16,755 nt of DNA, taken from Pseudolabrys sp. Its GTDB lineage: Bacteria; Pseudomonadota; Alphaproteobacteria; Rhizobiales; Xanthobacteraceae. Every line of letters starts with the position of its first letter. Position 1 is the first letter of the stretch. Position numbers and translations under genes: made by a program. Below are positions 6,051 to 12,385 of this stretch, in pieces. The notes under the pieces are model-generated. The model made no database searches. It saw only the letters and a program-made list of their open reading frames with translations, and was not told the DNA's origin. Location of the stretch: contig JAQSCR010000410.1 of NCBI GenBank assembly GCA_029945495.1, positions 219 through 16,973 on the forward strand, written 5' to 3'.

Positions 6051-7073
6051 GTGCGCGTTCAGACCTATCAAGAGACGCTTGACGAAAATGTCGGGCTTCG
6101 CCGACACCTCTTGTTAGGCAACGGCTTCAGCATCGCGGCAGATGCCCGGTTTCAGTATGCGTCGCTTCTCGATGAGGCATTCTCAGAAACCGACATTCGC
6201 CTTCGAGAGATATTCTTGCGCGCTGGCACGACTGATTTTGAAGTCGTTCTCAGCAAGCTAGATACAGCACGAGACGTCCTGAGTTGTTATCCCGGCGCGG
6301 AAAACTTTGTCGGTGATATTGGCGCTGATCGGACACTTATCGCTAACCGACTGATCGCCGCGCTGGCCGCAATCCATCCTGCAGCTTCAACAAGTCTTAC
6401 CGACGGTCAATATGCGAGATCTGGCGAGTTCCTAGCGGAGATGCGAAGAGCGGACACACCCGATTTGAGCGGGCTTTTTTTCACCACTAACTACGACCTA
6501 CTCCTCTACTGGAGCACTATGAGAAACTTTCGCCTGCTTCGGACCCGGGACGGGTTCAGCGGCCAAGGTTTGCAGTGGGCTCCTGAAGAGAACCAGTCCG
6601 TATTTCATCTGCACGGAGCCTTGCACCTGTATGTGCGCGACGACGGATCAATCGGGAAACTGAGATACGACACCCCGCTCATCGAGCAGATCAGCGCGCT
6701 GATAAATCGAGATATGCTTCCGCTGTTCGTATCGGAAGGTTCGAGCGTCCAGAAGCTCGAACGCATCAATGCCAACCAGTATCTTCGGGATGCTTTGACG
6801 CGGTTCGAAGGTGCGGTGATGGACGACGGTGCCGTTCTGTACGTTTTTGGTTCAGCTCTAAACGACGCGCATATAGCCGACCTGATTGCTCAAGGACGAG
6901 TTGGCCGCGTCTACATTAGCGCTCACAATGTGGAAGGTTCTCGCTTGTCCGTTACCGGTCTTGAGGCCCGATGGATTGAACAGCGGCGTCAGGCTGGCTT
7001 GCCGCAGATCGAGGTGGTCGTTTTCGCAGCCACTGAAGCTGGCGCTTGGGCTGACAGGAGAGCCAGAACATAA
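6051..7073 (+). CDS. SIR2-like DUF4917 family protein, candidate antiphage NADase
   Basis: The 340-residue protein has the layout of SIR2-fold enzymes. HLLLGNGFS (residues 19-27) is the nucleotide-binding loop, FFTTNYDLLLYW (about 143-154) the central NYD motif and FHLHGALHL (about 185-193) the strand with the likely catalytic histidine. FGSALNDAHIADLI (about 266-279) is the closing motif. FVSEGSSVQKLERINANQYL (226-245) is typical of DUF4917. SIR2-fold proteins in defence islands often deplete NAD when a phage is sensed, but this particular family's activity is inferred. The GTG start has the strong ribosome site AGGAGGGGGAGAC. It is divergent from the resolvase, convergent with the exonuclease gene and looks monocistronic. 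Confidence 0.8.
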   Translation: MRVQTYQETLDENVGLRRHLLLGNGFSIAADARFQYASLLDEAFSETDIRLREIFLRAGTTDFEVVLSKLDTARDVLSCYPGAENFVGDIGADRTLIANRLIAALAAIHPAASTSLTDGQYARSGEFLAEMRRADTPDLSGLFFTTNYDLLLYWSTMRNFRLLRTRDGFSGQGLQWAPEENQSVFHLHGALHLYVRDDGSIGKLRYDTPLIEQISALINRDMLPLFVSEGSSVQKLERINANQYLRDALTRFEGAVMDDGAVLYVFGSALNDAHIADLIAQGRVGRVYISAHNVEGSRLSVTGLEARWIEQRRQAGLPQIEVVVFAATEAGAWADRRART

Positions 7074-7120
7074 CTTTCCGGATCTTCAGATCACTAAAGA
7101 CGCAGGGGGCGCGCAGCTGG

Positions 7121-8518
7121 CTAGAAGGCTACGGCCCTGGCCTCCGCGTCCCGAGCACGAAGGTAGAGTCTCAGGCCATTCAAAATAGCTCGTTCTTCGT
7201 CTCCACACCCAGCCAGCCGCTTGTCGATTTCAGCTTCTGCCGACGCGATTGTCAGCCAAGGCGGCTTTGCTAGTCCATGACCAAGCAATCGCTGTGCGAT
7301 CAGTATTTCTTCAGCTCTCCTCACAGCCGGCGGCAACGAGTCCGGAGCATGCTGGTAGATCAGCCTTGTTCCTAAAATCCGAAGCCGTGGATCGTCCAAC
7401 GCTTCAACTACTTCGTATCGGCCCGCCCAACCTGCACTGTGAAACTGGGCCATCCGCGCGTTGTCGTCCTGCCCGGCGAAGCCAGAATACAACTGCTCTT
7501 CGACATGCTCGCTGGTGTCGAAACTCGATGCGCCCGCGCAGAACGCATCCGAGAGCCTTTGGCAGAAATCAACGTCGTTTCGGATGCCATCGGCCACCTC
7601 GTACAACTCACCCAAATCCCGTCCATGCCATCCTTGATCAGGAAGAGCGTCGATGCCAGGACAGCTGTTCGCTTTCACCCGGCGGATTGGTTTCGGTGAT
7701 CGGTGAAGGCGCAGGGACAGCTGACTATCGGTCATCTGGCGCAGCTCGGAATGATCGGAGTCGAGGTCCAATGCTAGGATCACCCCGACATTAGATGCGT
7801 CGTTGCCGATCTTAGTGACGGCGAACTGATACGGCTTTCCAAAGTAGAACTCGCTGATGAGAAACGCGGGCTCCTCATCAACAAAATCGACAACCGCTGC
7901 CTTTTGCGAAAATCGAAGTGCGTTGGACCACACGTCGGGCGCTCGGTCTCTTAACAAGCGCGCCATAAAGATCGTTGCCTCGACATCTGCGAGGGCGTCA
8001 TGTGCATTTTCATGATTAAAGCCGTTCAGAGGAGCCATCTGATCCAGCTTGAAAACAGGGGCACCACGCTCGTTCACCGGCACTCTGATTGCGCCTGGCT
8101 CGCGCATGTAGGCCAGCTGGGCGATCTTCAGAATGTCAGCGCGGCAGTTACCGTTGGTGTTCGTGGCATACGGTTTGTGCAGGCATTGATAGAACGCTTG
8201 CCGAAGCAAATGCTCGTCGAAGTCTATCGAGTTCCAACCCGCAAAAACTGCCGGCGTCCAATCATCAAGCCTAGACGCAATCTGGCACATCATCTCGTAA
8301 TGCGATGGATGCCTAGGGTCGATTAGCTGGTCAATCGAGACCCGCGTAACCGCCAGCGCGCCCGCCGACGGGATCACATATGGCGTCACCCGGCAGCGCT
8401 GTTCAAATCGATCAAGCTCGTTCAACTCACCATCGGTGCGTATCGCTGCGAACTGGAGGACCTGGTCGAAGCTCTTGTGAACGCCCGTAGTCTCAGTGTC
8501 GTAGAAGACGAAGCTCAA
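7121..8518 (-). CDS. Exodeoxyribonuclease I-like 3'-5' exonuclease (DEDDh)
   Basis: The 465-residue protein matches the length and order of exonuclease I (E. coli SbcB is about 475). All DEDDh catalytic positions are visible: FYDTETTG (D7, E9), GWNSIDFDEHLLRQ (D101) and NHENAHDALADVEAT (H173, D178). PYVIPSAGALAVTRVS matches the ExoI signature after the first motif. The C-terminal half is the SH3-like/helical part that clamps single-stranded DNA. The enzyme degrades single-stranded DNA from 3' ends. It is the last gene of an operon with an ImmA/IrrE peptidase 9 bases upstream and an XRE regulator, unlike housekeeping sbcB, which suggests a regulated, element-borne job. Convergent with the SIR2-like gene. 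Confidence 0.9.
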   Translation of the reverse strand: MSFVFYDTETTGVHKSFDQVLQFAAIRTDGELNELDRFEQRCRVTPYVIPSAGALAVTRVSIDQLIDPRHPSHYEMMCQIASRLDDWTPAVFAGWNSIDFDEHLLRQAFYQCLHKPYATNTNGNCRADILKIAQLAYMREPGAIRVPVNERGAPVFKLDQMAPLNGFNHENAHDALADVEATIFMARLLRDRAPDVWSNALRFSQKAAVVDFVDEEPAFLISEFYFGKPYQFAVTKIGNDASNVGVILALDLDSDHSELRQMTDSQLSLRLHRSPKPIRRVKANSCPGIDALPDQGWHGRDLGELYEVADGIRNDVDFCQRLSDAFCAGASSFDTSEHVEEQLYSGFAGQDDNARMAQFHSAGWAGRYEVVEALDDPRLRILGTRLIYQHAPDSLPPAVRRAEEILIAQRLLGHGLAKPPWLTIASAEAEIDKRLAGCGDEERAILNGLRLYLRARDAEARAVAF

Positions 8519-8527
8519 CGGTCAGGC

Positions 8528-9040
8528 TCACATTTTCAACAGCCGAAACTGCAACGCTGCGACACTGACTTTGAACTTTCTAGCAACAGTTGCAAGGGCC
8601 TCGTCGTCGCCCACGTCGAGATTGGCGGCGTAGGGGCCTAGCCATTCTTCCGGCATCAATAGCTCAGCTGCGAAGTTATTCGCTTCGATCTCGTGCGCGT
8701 CTACGCCAGCTCCGGCGAGCACGTCTCTTCGAAGAATAACTTTATCGACGTGGACCGATCCCGCGAGCAGCTCCGCGTGCATCACGTGGTGTGCAAGCTC
8801 GTGGGCCATTGTGAACCGCTGCCTGTTAGGGTGATGCAGGGAGTTCACGGCAATCAATGGGACTCCGTCACGGATAAACGCCATTCCTGAGAGCTCTTGG
8901 TCCAAGGGCGAGAACTGCACCTTTACGCCCCGCGATTTCGCCACTCGCTCGACAGGAACCGGAGCAGCCGCAATCCGAGCTTCGCTCAACACCTCGCGAG
9001 CGGTCCGCACAGCCTTAGCCTTGTCAGGCCCGGCCATCAT
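8528..9040 (-). CDS. ImmA/IrrE family zinc metallopeptidase
   Basis: A 170-residue peptidase with RFTMAHELAHHVMH (about residues 75-88): the HExxH zinc motif with H80, E81 and H84. The downstream third ligand lies in EIEANNFAAELLMP (E119). The N-terminal AREVLSEARIAAAPVPVERVAKSRGV is the usual helical lead-in, and GMAFIRDGVPLIAVNS is the strand before the active helix. ImmA and IrrE cleave specific DNA-binding regulators and so derepress their targets. Its start overlaps the XRE gene stop by ATGA, and the exonuclease gene follows after nine bases. The obvious substrate is the co-encoded XRE protein; this is inference from known ImmA-ImmR and toxin-antitoxin pairs. Confidence 0.92.
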   Translation of the reverse strand: MMAGPDKAKAVRTAREVLSEARIAAAPVPVERVAKSRGVKVQFSPLDQELSGMAFIRDGVPLIAVNSLHHPNRQRFTMAHELAHHVMHAELLAGSVHVDKVILRRDVLAGAGVDAHEIEANNFAAELLMPEEWLGPYAANLDVGDDEALATVARKFKVSVAALQFRLLKM

Positions 9041-9393
9041 CGCCGAGCCCTTTGATCAGCTTGTCCAGTTCCAGCAATCAGGGACTCGATCTGCTTGCGC
9101 TGAGCGTCCGTAAGGGACTCCACGCCGGTGAAAACGGTAGCCGGCTGGTCGTCCGACAGCACGCGATTTGTTCGGACAGCGGGGAGAAGGTGGCTGATCT
9201 CTGAAAACGACAGCGCTTCTGCCAACCTGTAGACGTGGTGCAACAGCACCTTTTGGTTGCCGCGCTCGATATTCGCCAGGGAGGCTCGGGAAAGGCCGAC
9301 GGTGTCAGAAAGTTGGGCTTGAGTGAGGCCCAGCGCACGTCGCCGGCTCGCAATGTTGGCACCGAGAGCCGTGTAGAGCTGATTTTCCTGCAT
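9037..9393 (-). CDS. XRE-family regulator, partner of the ImmA/IrrE peptidase
   Basis: A 118-residue protein with a helix-turn-helix domain near the N-terminus: LGLTQAQLSDTVGLSRASLA (about residues 21-40), then NIERGNQKVLLHHVYRLAEALS. The C-terminal half (SLTDAQRKQIESLIAGTGQADQ) is probably a short helical tail. It heads a three-gene operon and overlaps the peptidase gene by four bases. Upstream lie a perfect 14-bp palindrome and a 36-bp inverted repeat, candidate operators. No Shine-Dalgarno precedes the ATG. A TTGACA at 9427-9422 is placed so that a transcript could begin at or very near the ATG, so leaderless expression is possible. It is probably the repressor cleaved or sensed by the peptidase. 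Confidence 0.9.
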   Translation of the reverse strand: MQENQLYTALGANIASRRRALGLTQAQLSDTVGLSRASLANIERGNQKVLLHHVYRLAEALSFSEISHLLPAVRTNRVLSDDQPATVFTGVESLTDAQRKQIESLIAGTGQADQRARR

Positions 9394-9432
9394 GCGCTTA
9401 GGTTGCGCAATCCGAACACAGTGTCAACCTCG

Positions 9433-9446
9433 CCAACATTTGTTGG
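9433..9446. promoter_or_regulatory. Perfect 14-bp palindrome upstream of the XRE-ImmA-ExoI operon
   Basis: CCAACATTTGTTGG has perfect 6-bp arms around TT. It lies five bases upstream of TTGACA (9422-9427 on the minus strand), a probable -35 element, and one base from a longer inverted repeat. Probable operator. Confidence 0.5.
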
Positions 9447-9447
9447 T

Positions 9448-9483
9448 ATCACAAACACAAATATAAAATCACGTGTTTGTGAT
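9448..9483. promoter_or_regulatory. 36-bp perfect inverted repeat, probable operator
   Basis: ATCACAAACAC at 9448-9458 is exactly mirrored by GTGTTTGTGAT at 9473-9483: 11-bp arms around a 14-base AT-rich centre containing TATAAA. It lies between the XRE operon and the small genes on the plus strand, so it could control both directions. Confidence 0.6.
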
Positions 9484-9584
9484 TATGGCATTTAGCCTCC
9501 CGGCCCTACGTTCACCTTGCTTCTTGGGGTCGGTCATTGGCGCTCCGGGGCAACATCGAAACGACCACATAAGGAGATATGGTC

Positions 9585-9761
9585 ATGCAGAAACCTGGAT
9601 CGAATACCGGACAGAATGGCGGGATTTTCCGAGAAGTCGGACCCCGTGGCGGCCCCCGGGACAACTACGCTGCCGTTCCGGACAACCGCCCGCTGCCGCC
9701 CACCACCACTCCGGGCGCTGGTTGGGTGCCGCTCAAGCGCACGCCCAACAGCAACCGGTAG
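9585..9761 (+). CDS. Small conserved-looking protein, unknown function
   Basis: A 58-residue protein beginning MQKPGSNTGQNGGIFREVGP. The start at 9585 is preferred over the ATG at 9579 because AAGGAG (9571-9576) sits eight bases before it. The sequence is rich in Gly, Pro and Asn (GPRGGPRDNYAAVPDN, LPPTTTPGAGWVPLKRTPNS) with a regular GGIFREVGPRGG patch. It resembles small YjzC-like proteins of unknown function by general pattern only. It has no membrane segment. A second tiny ORF follows, and a strong terminator closes the unit. Confidence 0.6.
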   Translation: MQKPGSNTGQNGGIFREVGPRGGPRDNYAAVPDNRPLPPTTTPGAGWVPLKRTPNSNR

Positions 9762-9772
9762 GGCGCAGCAAC

Positions 9773-9904
9773 ATGAACTACCCCACCAGGCCGATCCCGT
9801 CGGAGCGTCCGAGCTACCCGGAACCCTATCGTCAACCGAGCTTTCCGGATCGCCCGCCACACTTCCCGGAACCCCGGCAACCGTTCAGCCCCCGCTTCGG
9901 GTGA
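9773..9904 (+). CDS. Very small proline-rich ORF
   Basis: A 43-residue frame starting MNYPTRPIPSERPSYPEPYR that consists mainly of repeated P-x-x-P units with aromatic residues (SYPEPY, SFPDRPPHFPEP). It lies 11 bases after the preceding small gene and just before an intrinsic terminator, so it is probably in the same transcript. The ribosome site is weak (TAGGG about ten bases upstream). It may be a real microprotein or a chance frame. Confidence 0.35.
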   Translation: MNYPTRPIPSERPSYPEPYRQPSFPDRPPHFPEPRQPFSPRFG

Positions 9905-9917
9905 TCAGGAGGAGATA

Positions 9918-9951
9918 GCCGCCGCCATTCCTATGGCGGCGGTCTATTTTT
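9918..9951 (+). terminator. Intrinsic terminator
   Basis: CCGCCGCCAT pairs perfectly with ATGGCGGCGG around the loop TCCT, followed by TCTATTTTT. It closes the transcript of the two small plus-strand ORFs and separates them from the restriction-modification cassette. Confidence 0.9.
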
Positions 9952-10035
9952 GAAAGGTTCCCAAAACTGAACGGGCAAGGCAACTGAGGCGCGGCTGCCT
10001 AAGCGTTCACCTGAGGTGCCCCTCGTTCATAGCCG

Positions 10036-10344
10036 ATGCCGCGCGCGATAGCCGACGCGCTTCCGGGCACCCCCAGACGTCGTTTTCGCGGGGCGAAAAA
10101 GGCGATTTTCATGCACGGGTGCTTTTGGCATCGTCACGCAGATCCTGAGTGTACACTAGCCCGAATGCCCAAATCGCGTCAGGATTTCTGGAAGGAAAAG
10201 TTCGCTCGCAACGAGAGGCGAGACACCGAAAACCTGCTGCTACTGAAGGACAGGGGTTGGGACGTTGTCACGGTGTGGGAGTGCCAGCTAAAGAACCCAG
10301 TAAAGGTTAAGGAGGACGTCTTGGCGTTCTTGGGGGAACGATGA
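10036..10344 (+). CDS. vsr: Very short patch repair endonuclease (Vsr), N-terminally defective
   Basis: Vsr nicks DNA 5' of T in T:G mismatches left by deamination of 5-methylcytosine, and usually accompanies a C5 methylase as here. The C-terminal two thirds are well preserved: AIFMHGCFWHRH (about residues 23-34), ARMPKSRQDFW and GWDVVTVWECQ. At 102 residues it is roughly 40 shorter than usual, and the N-terminal helix with the family's catalytic Glu is absent. LPGTP is followed by RRRFRGAKK, whereas the family has a catalytic Asp (Asp51 in E. coli). Reading one frame over between the C5 run at 10070-10074 and the A5 run at 10096-10100 restores PDVVFAGRK, so two compensating homopolymer indels probably removed it. 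The gene overlaps the methylase start by ATGA. Probably inactive. Confidence 0.72.
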   Translation: MPRAIADALPGTPRRRFRGAKKAIFMHGCFWHRHADPECTLARMPKSRQDFWKEKFARNERRDTENLLLLKDRGWDVVTVWECQLKNPVKVKEDVLAFLGER

Positions 10345-11519
10345 GATCATTGGAACTGTTCGCCGGCGCAGGTGGCCTTGGGTTAGGTCTGCATGCAGCG
10401 GGCTTCTCCCCCCAAAAGGTGGTCGAATGGGACCGCTACTGCTGCGACACGCTAAGAGAAAACCGTGAGCGCGCCTCGACCGGGGTTCGGAGCTGGTCTG
10501 ACATTACCGAGGGTGATGTGCGTTCAGAGTCATTCGCGAGATACGAAGGCGTGCTCGACCTCGTGTCTGGCGGCCCGCCTTGCCAACCATTTTCTATGGG
10601 TGGTCGTCACAGGGCTTACGACGATGCTCGGGATATGTTCCCGCAGGCTATTCGAGCTGTTCGGGAGGCTCGCCCGAAGGCGTTCGTCTTCGAGAATGTG
10701 AAGGGGCTAACCCGTGCTTCTTTCCGCAACTACTTCTCATATGTCCAACTTCAGTTGGAGCATCCGGAGGTCACTGCCCGCCCCGACGAGGGTTGGGAAG
10801 ACCATCTCGCTCGGCTTGAACGTCATCACACCTCCGGTCAGCGATACGATCTCCATTACAGGGTGGTGACCCGCTTATTGAACGCAGCCGATTACGGAGT
10901 GCCTCAAAAGCGAGAGCGCGTGTTCTTCGTTGGCTTCCGAGACGACTTGGGTCTCGAGTGGAACTTTCCCGCCCCGACCCATACCCAAGAGGCTCTCGTT
11001 TCGGATCAGTTCCGTGGCGATTATTGGGACCGTCACAATATCGCCGCTCCACCGGGAGCAGTCGCCCCTCGATTTTTGACTAGTCTGGCGAACCAGAGCG
11101 AACGCCCCAACACCGCGCCTTGGCGAACGGTTCGAGATGCCGTCGCGGACTTGCCCGACCCCCAAACCGACCCAAAGGCGGCCAAGTCCATTCCAAATCA
11201 CAAGTTCCAACCGGGTGCCCGCGCCTACCCTGGGCACACCGGAAGTCCGCTAGATTTTCCAGCCAAGACGCTCAAGGCAGGTGTCCATGGTGTTCCAGGG
11301 GGGGAGAACATGATGGTTAAGTCGGATGGTTCAGTGAGATATTTCACTGTTCGCGAGAGTGCGAGACTGCAGACTTTCCCTGATGATTTCGTCTTTCACG
11401 GCTCTTGGTCTGAAACGATGCGCCAGCTCGGAAATGCCGTTCCGGTTGAACTCGCTGCGGTAGTGGGACGAAGTGTTGCGGCGCTTTTAATGCCGAGTGG
11501 AAGAGGCCAGCTCCAGTAG
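10341..11519 (+). CDS. DNA (cytosine-5) methyltransferase of a type II system
   Basis: The 392-residue enzyme transfers a methyl group from S-adenosylmethionine to C5 of cytosine. All main motifs are present: I LELFAGAGGLGLGL (4-17), IV GGPPCQPFS with catalytic Cys81, VI FENV (117-120), VIII QKRERVFFVGF (189-199), IX RESARLQTFPD (338-348) and X QLGNAVPVELA (362-372). The stretch about 265-330 is the target recognition domain. Because the adjacent endonuclease is Eco29kI-like, the target is probably CCGCGG; this is inferred from the partner, not read from the methylase. It is coupled to vsr upstream, and the endonuclease gene follows within about 60 bases. Confidence 0.96.
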   Translation: MRSLELFAGAGGLGLGLHAAGFSPQKVVEWDRYCCDTLRENRERASTGVRSWSDITEGDVRSESFARYEGVLDLVSGGPPCQPFSMGGRHRAYDDARDMFPQAIRAVREARPKAFVFENVKGLTRASFRNYFSYVQLQLEHPEVTARPDEGWEDHLARLERHHTSGQRYDLHYRVVTRLLNAADYGVPQKRERVFFVGFRDDLGLEWNFPAPTHTQEALVSDQFRGDYWDRHNIAAPPGAVAPRFLTSLANQSERPNTAPWRTVRDAVADLPDPQTDPKAAKSIPNHKFQPGARAYPGHTGSPLDFPAKTLKAGVHGVPGGENMMVKSDGSVRYFTVRESARLQTFPDDFVFHGSWSETMRQLGNAVPVELAAVVGRSVAALLMPSGRGQLQ

Positions 11520-11580
11520 AACTGGCTGGCAACTTTGCCGACTCGCGTCATTGTCCCTCCCGCAGATGGAGCATGGCATC

Positions 11581-12348
11581 ATGGATGGGGTGATGAGCGG
11601 GTATGCCGAACTCGAGTTCGACCTGCCATCTGCTCTCCTCTCCAGCGTGCTTAAATCACTGGGCACCATTGAGGCAGTACCTCTGACAATGGCGGCGACT
11701 AGCCAAATCCCGGAGGAGCAGGGCGTTTATCAGATTTTCCATGAGGGGAGACCGGTCTACGTTGGAAAAACGGACGCGGAGGCCGGACTGGCTCGACGGC
11801 TATTGAGGCACAGCCGCAAGATCGTGCACCGCAGAAACCTCGATCCAAACTCAGTCACATTCAAGGCACTGCGGATTTACGTCTTTACGGCGATGGACAT
11901 CGAGTCTGATTTAATCAAAGCCTACGGCGGCGTTCGTGCGCTGGCTTGGAATGGTAGCGGTTTCGGTTCCAATGATCCTGGGCGAGAACGCGATACCACC
12001 CGCAATAAGGCCGGGAACTTCGATGCGCTATATCCTGCTGACATTGACTTGCCGCTCGTGTTCGACGGTGCTGACAAGCTGACCGCCTCGGAGGCGTTGT
12101 CGGCTATTCGAGCCAAGGTGCCTTGGAGCCTTCGAGCGCAGCGCCGCTCTCAGAACGGGCCCCCCCACGCCGCTCGTACCGACACATTGGTCAAGCTGCC
12201 CCCGGGCATCCGGCCCGCTCGCCCAGCGATTGCGGAAGTCGTTGGACAGCTTCCGACTGGCTGGCAGGCCACGAAGCTCCTCGGTTACGTCATCCTCTAC
12301 AAGGAAAGGCGTGAATACCCTGATGCCGAGATCATCGCGCTGAGCTGA
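11581..12348 (+). CDS. Eco29kI-like GIY-YIG restriction endonuclease
   Basis: The protein (255 residues from this start) has the GIY-YIG fold. GVYQIF and VYVGKT (about residues 48-53 and 59-64) supply the two tyrosines. An Arg/His-rich helix (RRLLRHSRK) follows, then a glutamate in DIESDLIKAY (about 108) and an asparagine in LAWNGSGFG (about 124). The block WNGSGFGSNDPGRERD and FDALYP closely parallels Eco29kI, which cuts CCGC/GG, so this is its probable target. Several in-frame starts exist: a GTG at 11497 inside the methylase and ATGs at 11566, 11581 and 11593. 11581 is chosen because GGAG lies nine bases before it. The C-terminal extension of about 90 residues is longer than in Eco29kI. 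Confidence 0.85.
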   Translation: MDGVMSGYAELEFDLPSALLSSVLKSLGTIEAVPLTMAATSQIPEEQGVYQIFHEGRPVYVGKTDAEAGLARRLLRHSRKIVHRRNLDPNSVTFKALRIYVFTAMDIESDLIKAYGGVRALAWNGSGFGSNDPGRERDTTRNKAGNFDALYPADIDLPLVFDGADKLTASEALSAIRAKVPWSLRAQRRSQNGPPHAARTDTLVKLPPGIRPARPAIAEVVGQLPTGWQATKLLGYVILYKERREYPDAEIIALS

Positions 12349-12385
12349 CGAGAGCGCGGGCAGGCGCAGCTGGCTCGTCGCTAGC

